Part shown: one piece after another, positions 50,340 to 59,664 of the stretch | How positions within the stretch are numbered: position 1 is the stretch's first letter | Layout: each line of letters starts with the position of its first letter | From: Chitinophagales bacterium | GTDB taxonomy: Bacteria; Bacteroidota; Bacteroidia; Chitinophagales; Chitinophagaceae | NCBI GenBank assembly: GCA_020636495.1 | Contig: JACJXQ010000009.1 | Span: 154,077 to 218,076, forward strand | Direction: 5' to 3' | Length of the DNA: 64,000 nt | Made by a program: the position numbers and the translations under genes | Notes under the pieces: model-generated | The model's database searches: none | Told to the model about the DNA's origin: nothing | The model's input: the letters and a program-made list of their open reading frames with translations, nothing else

Positions 50340-52394
50340 TCAATCCTGGTTTCTCTTCTTTACCATCGTGAGGATGGTAGCAATGGCTACGGTCTCACCA
50401 GTTTCATCGTACACATCTACCAGCCATTTTACAATACCCTTCGCCACATCATTCTCATCTCGTTTTTCCTGATCGGTCATTTGCTTGCAGGTAAACTTGA
50501 CGCCAATGGTCATCCCGGGATATACGGGTTTGGTGAAACGACATTCATCAATACCATAGTTCAGTAATACCGGCCCTTTCTTAGCATCCACAAACAAGCC
50601 TGCTGCTTTTGATAGTACAAAATACCCATGTGCTACACGTCCTTCAAATATGGTGCCCTCAAGCGATGTAGCATCCATATGCGCATAAAAGTTGTCGCCG
50701 CTTACATTGGCAAAGTTGGTGATGTCCGCCTCTGTTACGGTATGCTTTGCTGTAATAAGTGTATCACCAATACGAAGGTCCTCAAAATGCTTGCGGAAAG
50801 GATGCTCTACTGTCTCAGTCTGCTTGCCACCCTGCTGGTACACGTTGGTAATTCTAGAAATGGTAGTAGGCGAACCCTGTATGGCTGTACGTTGCATGTA
50901 ATGTAACACACCACGCTTACCTCCCATCTCTTCGCCACCACCAGCACGTCCGGGGCCGCCGTGTGTCAGCAACGGCATGGGCGAACCATGGCCTGTACTT
51001 TCTTTAGCGCAATCCTGGTTAAGCACCAGTATACGTCCGTGCATGCTTGCTGCACCCAATACAAACTCTTTGGCCACATCATCGTCAGCGGTTACAATGG
51101 AACATACCAGCGAACCTTTACCCAGTTTTGCCAGCGCTACCGCATCACTTATCTCATTATAAGGCATGATAGTAGACACAGGCCCGAAAGCCTCAATGTT
51201 GTGACAATCAAGTTTATTGAAAGGATCGTCGTTGAAGAATACTATTGGTGGCAGGAAAGCTCCTTTGTTCTTATCTGCACCTACCACTTCATATTTTTCA
51301 AGGTCACCGATAACTATATTCTGCGACTTAGACAACTCCATGATACGCTCACGTACTTCCTCACGCTGCACCTGCCCTGCCAATGAGCCCATACGCACAC
51401 CCTCTACGCTCGGGTCGCCAATAGTAGAGCCTGCCAGTCTTTTACCTAAAGCTATCTGCACGTCCTCTACCCTGTCTGCCGGTACAATCACACGACGTAC
51501 CGCAGTACATTTCTGTCCTGCTTTGGTAGTTATCTCTCTTGCTATCTCCTTTATGAAAATATCAAACTCTGCAGTGCCAGGCTGAACATCAGGACCTAAT
51601 ACACAACAGTTCAGAGAGTCTGCCTCAAGGTTGAAGTCTACCGCCTCTGATACAATACGCGGGTGTGACTTCAGCATCTGTCCTGTTGAAGCACTACCGG
51701 TAAAGGTCACCACGTCACCTGTCTGTATATTATCCAGTATCCCCCTTGCAGAACCGCATATCAGTTGCAGCGAACCCTCAGGCAGGATATTCGATTTGAT
51801 GATCTCCTCGAACACTGCTTCTGTCAGGAAAGATGTAAGTGTTGCCGGTTTCACTATCGCAGGCACGCCCGCCAGCAGGTTCACCGCTATTTTTTCCAGC
51901 ATACCCCATACCGGGAAGTTAAAGGCGTTGATATGTATCGCTACCCCTTCTTTTGGCACCATTATATGGTGACCAATGAAAGTGCCGTTCTTTGAAAGCT
52001 TGGCTGCTTCACCATCTACATAAAATGTCTCGTCAGGAAACTGGCGACGCAGGCTGGCGTTGGCAAACAGGTTACCGATACCGCCCTCTATGTCCACCCA
52101 CGAATCAGCACGTGTGGCACCTGTATAGGCACTTATCTCGTAAAAATATTCTTTCTTATCCAGCAGGTGAAAAGCCAGTGCTTTAAGCATGCGTCCACGC
52201 TCCTGGAAAGTAAGCTTACGCAGTGCAGGACCACCCACTTTACGCGCATAATCCATCATTGCACCAAAATCCAGTCCCTCACTGCTGGCAGTATATATTG
52301 CTTCGCCCGTGATGGCATTGTGCAATACCTCGCCCTCTTTTCCGGCAGTTACCCATTTCCCTTCTGCGTAGTTTCTTAGTTGTCTCAATGACAT
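50340..52394 (-). CDS. paaZ: Bifunctional PaaZ: oxepin-CoA hydrolase/semialdehyde dehydrogenase
   Basis: 684 aa, close to the 681 aa of E. coli PaaZ. N-terminal aldehyde dehydrogenase domain: IHINAFNFPVWGMLEKIAVNLLAGVPAIVKPA, FTGSASTGQML and the Cys in GQKCTAVRRV. C-terminal ~130 residues are a MaoC-like (R)-hydratase: TITAKHTVTEADITNFANVSGDNFYAHMD in part. Together they open the oxepin-CoA ring in phenylacetate degradation and oxidise the semialdehyde. No paaABCDE cluster is in the window. Confidence 0.93.
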   Translation of the reverse strand: MSLRQLRNYAEGKWVTAGKEGEVLHNAITGEAIYTASSEGLDFGAMMDYARKVGGPALRKLTFQERGRMLKALAFHLLDKKEYFYEISAYTGATRADSWVDIEGGIGNLFANASLRRQFPDETFYVDGEAAKLSKNGTFIGHHIMVPKEGVAIHINAFNFPVWGMLEKIAVNLLAGVPAIVKPATLTSFLTEAVFEEIIKSNILPEGSLQLICGSARGILDNIQTGDVVTFTGSASTGQMLKSHPRIVSEAVDFNLEADSLNCCVLGPDVQPGTAEFDIFIKEIAREITTKAGQKCTAVRRVIVPADRVEDVQIALGKRLAGSTIGDPSVEGVRMGSLAGQVQREEVRERIMELSKSQNIVIGDLEKYEVVGADKNKGAFLPPIVFFNDDPFNKLDCHNIEAFGPVSTIMPYNEISDAVALAKLGKGSLVCSIVTADDDVAKEFVLGAASMHGRILVLNQDCAKESTGHGSPMPLLTHGGPGRAGGGEEMGGKRGVLHYMQRTAIQGSPTTISRITNVYQQGGKQTETVEHPFRKHFEDLRIGDTLITAKHTVTEADITNFANVSGDNFYAHMDATSLEGTIFEGRVAHGYFVLSKAAGLFVDAKKGPVLLNYGIDECRFTKPVYPGMTIGVKFTCKQMTDQEKRDENDVAKGIVKWLVDVYDETGETVAIATILTMVKKRNQD

Positions 52395-52517
52395 AACTCA
52401 ATTTATTTTTATCGTATTCAAACTATTACCAATACAAGCCCCTATAAGGACAGGCTGCAATTTATAATTTTTGTCAGGAAATAACCGCCTATTGCAGACG
52501 TTCCTTATATTCACACC

Positions 52518-54068
52518 ATGCCACAAGCCTCTTCATACAGCAAAACCGACAAACGGATGCGCATATTGTCGCTTATCCTGCTGGCAATCGGTGCGGCATT
52601 ACGTATATATATATACCTGCAGAACCGCAACCTTATTATTGACGAAGCCAATATAGCCCGTAATATATATGACCGTGGATTTGGGGCCTTGCTTAAACCA
52701 CTGGACAATTTTCAATACGCTCCACCTACCTTCTTATGGGTCACCAAACTAAATTCATTGTTGTTTGGCATGGGCGAGTTGTCTTTACGTATATATCCAT
52801 TAGTATGCGGGCTTGCCGCATTAGTGGCTTTCTACCAAATACTTAAAGAGCTGATTCCGGACCGCGCCATATGGTATCCTGTCAGCCTGTTCGTTTTCGG
52901 GGCGATATTTATCCGCTATTCATCCGAAGTGAAACAGTACATGCCCGATGTATTCATTAGCCTGTCGCTGATATGGCTGGCACTGAAGACCGATATGGAC
53001 AAAACGGGACCTAAACGGTTCTTGTTCACCTGGATAGTTGCCGGCTCGCTGGCGGTATGGTCTTCAATGCCGAGCGTCTTTTTACTGGCGGGTGTAGGCT
53101 GTTACTATACATGGCTCTATGTTATCCAACGCAAACAATACAACAGGTTTGTACCGATCGCTATTTTGAGCCTTGTGTGGGTCGTTCAATTCCTCCTGTA
53201 CTACTTCCTGTTACTGAAAGAACAGGCCAATTCTGATTACCTGCAAAACTTCCACCACTACGATTTTCTTTTCGCCACACCTACCAAGCGCGAAGAATGG
53301 CAACATAACTGGTACACCTTCAGTGCGCTGATGCGCCAGTTTGAAGGCCTGTATCCTTATGCACATGACATCAACACAGGTTTCCTTATAGCCGGTACTA
53401 TCATGTTGTTCCGCAAAGCAAGAACGTGGTTCTTTTTATTGGTCGTGCCTGTGCTGGCCCTTTGCGCTGCGGCCGCTATAGACCAATACTCACTGATGCC
53501 CCGCGTGTCGCTATTCATCATACCAGTACTCATCATCATCATCGGTTATGGTTTTGCGCAATTTGCCTACCTGCGTTCATTGCCTTTGCGGATACTACTG
53601 GTGGTGCTTGCCCTGTATGCCGCAGCTTGCAATATTGCCTTCATGAGAGAAAAGCCCTTTAAATATGAAGAGCTTACCGAGGCCATGCAATTTGCAAAAG
53701 ATAATGAGTTGAAGTCGAGCGCGATATCATTGTATCACAGTTCCGTACCCGCTTTTATCTATTATACACAAATGCATCCCGGCAAAGACCAATGGGCTGA
53801 TATTAAAGATGCTGACCAACTGTACTGGTATACACAATATGACTCACTGGCGTGGTTCATGAGGCATGTGTGGAAGACAAGACAACCATTAGCTATACTT
53901 TATACCAATTGTACAGAGGCTGAATTTAAAAAGCGGAATGATGGTATGCTGAAACATATGGACCTGTACGACAAACTGGACAAACCATATGTGAAGGCTT
54001 ACATCTACATAAAACCTAAAGAAGAAGACACCTGTACACAACACGGGGTACCGCCCGTTACTAATTAA
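52518..54068 (+). CDS. GT-C membrane glycosyltransferase (ArnT/GT39-like)
   Basis: 516 aa, about 11 transmembrane helices. The N-terminal loop LQNRNLIIDEANIARNIYDRGFG with DE is the GT-C acidic motif region of family 39/83-type enzymes. It likely uses polyprenyl-P-linked sugars to modify a periplasmic acceptor; the acceptor is unknown. It has an independent orientation between paaZ and obg. Confidence 0.8.
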   Translation: MPQASSYSKTDKRMRILSLILLAIGAALRIYIYLQNRNLIIDEANIARNIYDRGFGALLKPLDNFQYAPPTFLWVTKLNSLLFGMGELSLRIYPLVCGLAALVAFYQILKELIPDRAIWYPVSLFVFGAIFIRYSSEVKQYMPDVFISLSLIWLALKTDMDKTGPKRFLFTWIVAGSLAVWSSMPSVFLLAGVGCYYTWLYVIQRKQYNRFVPIAILSLVWVVQFLLYYFLLLKEQANSDYLQNFHHYDFLFATPTKREEWQHNWYTFSALMRQFEGLYPYAHDINTGFLIAGTIMLFRKARTWFFLLVVPVLALCAAAAIDQYSLMPRVSLFIIPVLIIIIGYGFAQFAYLRSLPLRILLVVLALYAAACNIAFMREKPFKYEELTEAMQFAKDNELKSSAISLYHSSVPAFIYYTQMHPGKDQWADIKDADQLYWYTQYDSLAWFMRHVWKTRQPLAILYTNCTEAEFKKRNDGMLKHMDLYDKLDKPYVKAYIYIKPKEEDTCTQHGVPPVTN

Positions 54069-54314
54069 CAAGAACTTTAATTGTTAAGTTTTGTTAAGTA
54101 CAGCTGAGCTTTCTTCAAGAGTAGCTTTTTTATCAAACAGCTGATATTGAGCAGTTTACAATTGGGCGTAGTGAGCAAAGAAAACAACGGGCATTTCTTT
54201 GCTATATATAACTACACTTAACTTTTCATGGCAATATTTCAAAGAGCGTGCGCATAAAATGAAACATTTTATACTATACAAATATACATAAATAAAATGA
54301 TAAATAGATATTAA
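54069..54314. other. Intergenic region with the second 23-bp TTGTTAAG repeat
   Basis: 246 bp between convergent genes. The proximal part holds AATTGTTAAG-TTTTGTTAAG-TA (54079-54100), identical over 23 bp (54078-54100) to the copy at 15573-15595. The remainder is AT rich. No gene is visible. Confidence 0.6.
54079..54098. repeat. Tandem 10-bp TTGTTAAG units (second copy)
   Basis: AATTGTTAAG and TTTTGTTAAG follow directly. Same pair as at 15574-15593, and the second unit also at 6107-6116. Confidence 0.7.
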
Positions 54315-55316
54315 TTACTCATCCTCAGCGGTAAGCGCTTCCCAGATCATGTCTTTCAATTGAGTAATGCCCTGGTTGGCTACCGATGATATGAATATAT
54401 GCGGAACATCTTTAGGAAGTGTTTCCTCGATGGCTTCTTTCAGTTCATCATCCAGCATATCACTTTTGCTTATAGCAATTATGCGGCGCTTATTGAGCAG
54501 TTCAGGGTTGAACTGTTCCAGCTCATTCAGCAATATTTTATACTCTTTGGCGTGGTCATCACTATCTGCAGGTATGAGGAACAACAATGCTGCATTCCTT
54601 TCAATATGTCTGAGGAAACGATGTCCCAGTCCCTTACCTTCCGCAGCCCCTTCAATGATACCCGGAAGGTCGGCCATGCAAAACGAACGCTCATCGCGGT
54701 AAGGCACCATGCCCAGTTGAGGTGTAAGTGTGGTAAATGCGTAGTTGGCTATCTTGGGTTTAGCGGCACTGATTGTAGAAAGCAGTGTTGATTTACCGGC
54801 ATTCGGGAAACCGACAAGACCCACGTCTGCCAGAATTTTCAACTCAAGCAGCTTCCAGCCTTCCACACCCATTTCGCCGGGCTGTGCATATTCAGGCGCC
54901 TGGTTGGTAGCTGTAGCAAAATTGCTATTGCCTAATCCACCACGTCCACCTGCCAGCCATATCACTTCCTGGCCGTCTTCCAGTATCTCTACTTCTGTTT
55001 CACCGGTTTCTTCATCAATACCGATAGTTCCCAATGGCACTTCAATGATCACATCCTCGCCCTCTGCACCGGTGCATTTATTCTTACTTCCATTTACGCC
55101 GTCTTTGGCCAGGATATTCTTACGATAACGTAAATGGAGTAATGTCCATAGCTGTGCATTACCCCTGAGGATTACATGTCCGCCACGTCCACCGTCGCCA
55201 CCATCAGGCCCCGCCTGGGGGTTGAATTTGGTGCGTGCGAAGTGCGAGCTACCTGCCCCGCCTTTTCCTGAACGGCAAAAGACGCGGATATAATCAACGA
55301 AGTTTCCTTTTTCCAC
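54315..55316 (-). CDS. obg: GTPase Obg/CgtA
   Basis: 333 aa. GTPase acting in late 50S ribosome assembly and stress. N-terminal Obg glycine-rich domain (GKGGAGSSHFARTKFNPQAGPDGGDGGRGG in pieces) followed by the G domain with GFPNAGKSTL. It lacks the C-terminal OCT domain. The start is GTG (55314-55316), overlapping the adk TAG by one base (TAGTG), an indication of translational coupling. Confidence 0.94.
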   Translation of the reverse strand: MEKGNFVDYIRVFCRSGKGGAGSSHFARTKFNPQAGPDGGDGGRGGHVILRGNAQLWTLLHLRYRKNILAKDGVNGSKNKCTGAEGEDVIIEVPLGTIGIDEETGETEVEILEDGQEVIWLAGGRGGLGNSNFATATNQAPEYAQPGEMGVEGWKLLELKILADVGLVGFPNAGKSTLLSTISAAKPKIANYAFTTLTPQLGMVPYRDERSFCMADLPGIIEGAAEGKGLGHRFLRHIERNAALLFLIPADSDDHAKEYKILLNELEQFNPELLNKRRIIAISKSDMLDDELKEAIEETLPKDVPHIFISSVANQGITQLKDMIWEALTAEDE

Positions 55317-55897
55317 TATGCGGGTTGCAAAAATTTATCGATGTTCTGTGCAATGAGTTTGAAAGTGCTTTCAATATCACCATCACCTTTCAGTTTCACC
55401 AGTTTACCAAAAGCATCATAATGGCTGGCAACTATTGCTGTTTTAGCATGATACTCTTTGATACGCTTGGTGATCACCTCTTCATTATCGTCGCTACGGC
55501 CGGAGGTAAGTCCACGGTTCACTAAACGTTTCACCAATTCCTCTTCCGGCACATCAAGAGATATTACCAGGTCGATGGGCGTTTCTTTAAACTCCAGCAG
55601 TTTATCCAATGCTTCTGCCTGCTCTTTGGTACGCGGAAAGCCATCGAAGATAAAACCACGTGCATCAGGAGTTTCATCCAGTTTACCACTTATCATACCT
55701 ATTACTACTTCGTCAGGCACCAGCAATCCCTGGTCCATATACTTCTGTGCTTCCAGCCCTAAAGCACTTTGTTTGCTTTTTTCCTCTCGTAGCAGGTCGC
55801 CGGTGGAAATATGCACCAGTTGATAAGTTTCTACTATTTTCTGTGATTGGGTACCCTTGCCACTCCCGGGAGGGCCAAATAAAATCAGATTAAACAT
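55316..55897 (-). CDS. adk: Adenylate kinase, short type
   Basis: 193 aa from the ATG at 55897 (MFNLILFGPPGSGKGTQ). P-loop GPPGSGKGT; FIFDGFPRTKEQAEAL; TSGRSDDNEEVITKRIKEY. The LID is the short form without zinc cysteines, common in Bacteroidota. Catalyses ATP + AMP = 2 ADP. The frame upstream of 55897 is not protein-like. A perfect -7 box at 55926-55933 gives a leader of about 24 bases. It is the first gene of adk-obg. Confidence 0.95.
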   Translation of the reverse strand: MFNLILFGPPGSGKGTQSQKIVETYQLVHISTGDLLREEKSKQSALGLEAQKYMDQGLLVPDEVVIGMISGKLDETPDARGFIFDGFPRTKEQAEALDKLLEFKETPIDLVISLDVPEEELVKRLVNRGLTSGRSDDNEEVITKRIKEYHAKTAIVASHYDAFGKLVKLKGDGDIESTFKLIAQNIDKFLQPA

Positions 55898-55925
55898 ATA
55901 TCCTATAAATAATATTAAACAGTGC

Positions 55926-55933
55926 AAAAATAG
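55926..55933 (-). promoter_or_regulatory. -7 box TATTTTTG for adk-obg
   Basis: A perfect TAnnTTTG on the minus strand, 36 bases from the adk ATG. Confidence 0.6.
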
Positions 55934-56090
55934 CAATACTACCTGACATGCAGGCATAAGTAAGCGTTAATAAACGATCGAATGGGAAAGTAAGCTTGAT
56001 TTAGCAAGGCAGTAACAGGTTAAAACATGCCACTACAGTAACTAAAACGTTATAAGGTACAGATAAAAAAATATAACTGCAAATACCGGC

Positions 56091-56685
56091 TTACCGACCC
56101 GGCATCAGCATTTTTTTTATCCCATTGTCCATAACCTTATACTCGCCGGGTGCGATACCATCTATGGTCAGGTTATCAATACTATACCGTATGAGCCTTA
56201 AAGTAGGGAAGCCGACTGCTGCGGTCATCTTTCTTACCTGCCTGTTCTTTCCCTCAGTCAGTGTTATTGCTATCCAGGAAGTAGGTATTTGTGCCCGGTA
56301 ACGAACCGGTGGATTCCTGTCAGGCACATCAGGGGGTGCCTCTAACTTTTCAACGATAGCCGGGCGGGTATGATGTTGATTGCCATTTAATATTAACACC
56401 TGCTCTTAATTTTCTATCGCTTCTTCGTCAATATCTCCACCATCTACCTGTACCCAATAAAGTTCTTTTATACTGCAAACTGTGGTTTAGAATCAGTTTG
56501 AGATTCAGGTCTTTATCATTAGTAGTAACAGTAAACCTTCACTGCTCATAATCTAACCTGCCTACCGGGTAAATATCTTTCGCAATTCCTGTAAGGTAAC
56601 TTGCCAGTGTTTCTTTTTCTCCCTCAGCAGAAAACTGTGTGAGCACACGAAACGGTTTGTAAAAAACAATGTATTCAAAAGCCAT
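56091..56685 (-). pseudogene. RluE-type pseudouridine synthase, frameshifted remnant
   Basis: The minus strand starts with ATG at 56685 and encodes a normal RluE beginning: FEYIVFYKPFRVLTQFSAEGEKETLASYL and YPVGRLDYE, including the GRLD catalytic Asp motif. After 48 codons the frame ends in TGA (56539-56541), where the family continues SEGLLLLTNDKDLN. The expected sequence reappears in shifted frames (TTNDKDLNLKL, then WVQVDGGDIDEEAIEN and a TAA), and the 102-aa segment at 56091-56399 carries the C-terminal half (PTSWIAITLTEGKNRQVRKMTAAVGFPTLRLIRYS...PGEYKVMD). At least three frame disruptions plus stops are needed to reconnect it, so it is most likely a decayed gene; sequencing error is the alternative. 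Confidence 0.85.
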
Positions 56686-56719
56686 AACCCGGGACAAAAA
56701 ATTGTATTGACAACTTCTT

Positions 56720-56759
56720 AAAAAGAAAGAGTCCGGCTGGTTTTTTCAACCGCCGGACT
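56720..56759 (-). terminator. Terminator of the batB-batC run
   Basis: On the minus strand: AGTCCGGCGGTT, a short A-rich loop, AACC with one bulged base, then GCCGGACT followed by CTTTCTTTTT. It lies 166 bases after the TPR gene stop. Confidence 0.6.
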
Positions 56760-56925
56760 ATTAGGATGGGTTAGTAAGCACAATCCTGACACAATATTAA
56801 AAAGAAATTCTGCTACTAAAAAAAAATATCAAAAGTTTTTTTTGAAATCTTTCAACACAATGTTGATAAGTTGTTAGCAGCGAAAGAAAAAGTACTACTT
56901 GTTTTTTGTATTTAACTTCAAGCAA

Positions 56926-57711
56926 CTACCAGTCCTTTTCTACTTTTATCGGTACCGCTTTTCCCTGTTTCATTTTATCCTGCAGTTTCTTTTCTTCCTG
57001 TTGCAATGCATTCAACAGTTGTTCTGCCTGTTGCTCAGAAAGCTTACTGGGCTGGGGTTTCGGGCGTTTTTCTTTTTCTTCTTTGTCACCTTTTTTATCT
57101 TGCTGATCTTGCTGCTGCTGATCTTGTTTGTCTTTATCCCCGTCTTTTTTATCCTTGTTTTCCTGGTCTTGCTTATCCTTATTTTCGTCTTTGTTCTCGT
57201 CCTTATTTTTGTCTTGCTTATCCTGTTTATCGTCTTTTTTATCCTCGTTCTTATTTTTGTCTTTTCCGCCACCACCTTGCTGATTTTTTAACATCTGCAA
57301 CGCATAAGACAAATTATACTTCGCTTGTTCATCCTGCGGATCTTTTCTTAATGCTTCTTTGTATGCTTCTACGGCCTCTTTGTATTTCTTTTCCTCGAGG
57401 TAAGTATTACCTATGTTGTAGTTGGCAGCTGCCTGCTCGTCTTTTTCTTTTGCAGTTTTTGCAGTGCCTTCATATATCTTGCGCGATGCTTCAAACTCTT
57501 TTTGTTTGTATTGAGCATTACCCAGGTTAAACAATCCCGGTATGTAATTAGGTTGTTTCTGTATAGCCTTCTGATACTCAGCAGTCGCTTCTTTATATTT
57601 CTGTTCTTTATACAGTTTATTACCCTCGCGTACTTCCTTTTTGGGCTGCGCGTATGCCAGCGATGCTATTAAACATAAAACGATCGTTCCTATCCAATTC
57701 ATCTTTCTCAT
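56926..57711 (-). CDS. TPR protein of the Bat group (BatC-like)
   Basis: 261 aa. Signal peptide (MRKMNWIGTIVLCLIASLAYAQ), then about three TPR units (EVREGNKLYKEQKYKEATAEYQKAIQKQPNYIPGLFNLGNAQYKQKEFEASRKIYEG and AAANYNIGNTYLEEKKYKEAVEAYKEALRKDPQDEQAKYNLSYALQML in pieces). Residues ~145-215 are almost entirely K, D, Q, E and N, a low-complexity charged linker. The C-terminus (QQAEQLLNALQQEEKKLQDKMKQ) is helical. The start overlaps the BatB-like gene stop by four bases (ATGA), so the two form an operon typical of aerotolerance (bat) loci. Confidence 0.85.
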   Translation of the reverse strand: MRKMNWIGTIVLCLIASLAYAQPKKEVREGNKLYKEQKYKEATAEYQKAIQKQPNYIPGLFNLGNAQYKQKEFEASRKIYEGTAKTAKEKDEQAAANYNIGNTYLEEKKYKEAVEAYKEALRKDPQDEQAKYNLSYALQMLKNQQGGGGKDKNKNEDKKDDKQDKQDKNKDENKDENKDKQDQENKDKKDGDKDKQDQQQQDQQDKKGDKEEKEKRPKPQPSKLSEQQAEQLLNALQQEEKKLQDKMKQGKAVPIKVEKDW

Positions 57712-58718
57712 GCCGTTCCTGTTTTAGGGTTCGACCTGCGGCCTGCCAGCAACCATTCGGCTACCAGCAAAACAAAACCGATAAGCAGGAAATACTGGAA
57801 ATAACTTTTAAAGTCTGTAAACACTACCGCACCCAGGCTTTTCTGCTCCATGCCATTTATCTCGTCTACCAGCTTTTCTGCTGCATCATCGGTATTTCTT
57901 AATAAAATGTATTTACCCCGGCCTGCAGAAGCAATATCGCTCAACGCTTTTTCATTCAACCGGCTGATAACAGGATCGCCGTTGTCATTCAGCTTTACAG
58001 ATTGTGTTTCGGGGTCGAATATGGTAGTGCCTTGCGGAGAACCTATACCCACGGTGTGAATGATAACACCTGCCTCAGCTGCTTCTTTCACCTTTTCGAT
58101 CGCCTGTTCGTCATGATCCTCACCATCTGAAATAATAACCAGCGATTTGTATTTTTTCTCTTTTTGCGAAAACGAGTTCATAGCCAGATCTACCGCCTGC
58201 GATATGACCGTACCTTGCGTAGGCACCACATCCGGCGACACATTACCCAACATCATTTTCAGCGCGCTATAATCAATTGTAAGCGGTACCTGTAAGTACG
58301 CCCTACCCGCAAACACAATAAGGCCTACCCTGTCGGCACCCATTTTGTCCAGCATGCTTTGTACCAGTTGTTTGGCACGTGTCAGCCTGTCGGGTTGTAT
58401 ATCCGTCGCCAGCATACTCTTACTTACGTCAAGAGCAACGATAACGTCCACACCTTTGCGTTGTACTTTCTCAGTTTTAGCGCCCATTTGCAGGTTAGCC
58501 CAGCCGATGACAATAATGCCGAATGCAAATGCCAGCAGTACGAACCGAAGTGTATTCCTGCCGGGAATAAAACCCAGCACCTGGTTATTGATCAGTCGTT
58601 CATCACCCAGCGACTTCTGCTTTTTCCTGCGCCAGACCACCATCATGACAAACAGTAGTATCAGCACCGGGATAAGACCCAATGCAATAAGATGTGATAT
58701 GTGTTGAAAACGCATCAT
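57708..58718 (-). CDS. VWA domain protein, BatB-like
   Basis: 336 aa. N-terminal hydrophobic segment (IALGLIPVLILLFVMMVVW), a second membrane helix (FVLLAFAFGIIVIGWANL), a von Willebrand A domain with the MIDAS motif DVSKSML (Asp97, Ser99, Ser101), VGLIVFAG and VIISDGEDHDEQAI, and a C-terminal membrane helix (YFLLIGFVLLVAEWLL). Such Bat proteins associate with MoxR ATPases and aerotolerance. No batA, batD, moxR or DUF58 gene is beside it. A perfect -7 box is at 58738-58745. Confidence 0.88.
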   Translation of the reverse strand: MMRFQHISHLIALGLIPVLILLFVMMVVWRRKKQKSLGDERLINNQVLGFIPGRNTLRFVLLAFAFGIIVIGWANLQMGAKTEKVQRKGVDVIVALDVSKSMLATDIQPDRLTRAKQLVQSMLDKMGADRVGLIVFAGRAYLQVPLTIDYSALKMMLGNVSPDVVPTQGTVISQAVDLAMNSFSQKEKKYKSLVIISDGEDHDEQAIEKVKEAAEAGVIIHTVGIGSPQGTTIFDPETQSVKLNDNGDPVISRLNEKALSDIASAGRGKYILLRNTDDAAEKLVDEINGMEQKSLGAVVFTDFKSYFQYFLLIGFVLLVAEWLLAGRRSNPKTGTA

Positions 58719-58737
58719 AAGCCAATAGCGACGAATG

Positions 58738-58745
58738 CAAATTTA
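58738..58745 (-). promoter_or_regulatory. -7 box TAAATTTG for batB-batC
   Basis: A perfect TAnnTTTG on the minus strand, 27 bases from the ATG at 58718, giving a leader of about 14 bases. Confidence 0.6.
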
Positions 58746-58870
58746 AACTTACAGGAAATTTCTGCTAATTATAATTGATGATTTTTAATTTCTTTAACAA
58801 TGTAACATAACTATGCGGTATATCACTAACCATATTTTTTAGCCTATCTTTATAAGCATATTTACACAAC

Positions 58871-59593
58871 ATGTTCAGGCATAAAGGGAAGCACCGAAGT
58901 TTCAAACAGAATCTCAAACTTGCCGGATTACTTTCTTTTGTTGCAGGCATAGTAAACGTTTCTGGGTTTCTTGCCATAAAAATACTGACCACACACGTAA
59001 CGGGACATTTCGCCTTTTTTGCCGATGAACTGGTACAAAACAGGTTTCATACCGCAATGATATACTTCCTGTATATTTTCTCATTTTTTGCAGGTGCCTT
59101 CTTTTCGGGTCTTTCGGTAGAATATATAGCCAAAAGAAGGGAACGCTATATGTACTTTATCCCTTTGATATTGGAGATGATCATTCTTTCTGTAACAGCT
59201 GCCTTCAACAATACTACCCTTGACAGCTATGCTCCTGTTATTGCATCAGCCATATTATTCGCCATGGGCATGCAAAACGCATTGGTGACAAGCATATCCA
59301 ACGCCGTAGTAAGAACAACACACCTGACAGGACTGGTTACTGACCTGGGTATTGAGATAGCTCAACTGTTCTTTTACACACAGCCCGAGCAACTGAAAAG
59401 GTTAAAAACGTCTATTCAGCTCCGCCTGGCAATCATTGGTTTCTTTTTAGCCGGCTGCATTGCCGGAGGTATAGGATATAATGCATGGGGCATACATATC
59501 ATGTTCCTGGCTGTATTAAGTCTTGCGGGAGGATTGATATTTGAAAGCATCCGCCCACAGATCGCATACATAAAAAGAAAATATACGAAATAG
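58871..59593 (+). CDS. YoaK/DUF1275 family membrane protein
   Basis: 240 aa with six predicted transmembrane helices: LLSFVAGIVNVSGFLAI, FSFFAGAFFSGL, FIPLILEMIILSVTAAF, APVIASAILFAMGMQNAL, GFFLAGCIAGGIGY and FLAVLSLAGGLIFE. The NVSGFLAI...THVTGHF segment and GMQNALV are typical of the DUF1275 family, of unknown transport function. A TATCTTTA element lies upstream. Confidence 0.85.
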   Translation: MFRHKGKHRSFKQNLKLAGLLSFVAGIVNVSGFLAIKILTTHVTGHFAFFADELVQNRFHTAMIYFLYIFSFFAGAFFSGLSVEYIAKRRERYMYFIPLILEMIILSVTAAFNNTTLDSYAPVIASAILFAMGMQNALVTSISNAVVRTTHLTGLVTDLGIEIAQLFFYTQPEQLKRLKTSIQLRLAIIGFFLAGCIAGGIGYNAWGIHIMFLAVLSLAGGLIFESIRPQIAYIKRKYTK

Positions 59594-59651
59594 CATTTAT
59601 GCAGTTGCGAGAATATAGAAGATAACCTACCTGAACAAATGGCAAATAAGT

Positions 59652-59659
59652 TAGCTTTG
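59652..59659 (+). promoter_or_regulatory. -7 box TAGCTTTG for the PcrA-type helicase
   Basis: A perfect TAnnTTTG, 13 bases from the ATG at 59665, so the mRNA is predicted leaderless. Confidence 0.65.
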
Positions 59660-59664
59660 CATTC

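Noticed and set aside
57012..57275. A Lys-rich minus-strand frame of 87 codons
   Set aside because: It is the shifted reading of the low-complexity K/D linker of the BatC-like gene.
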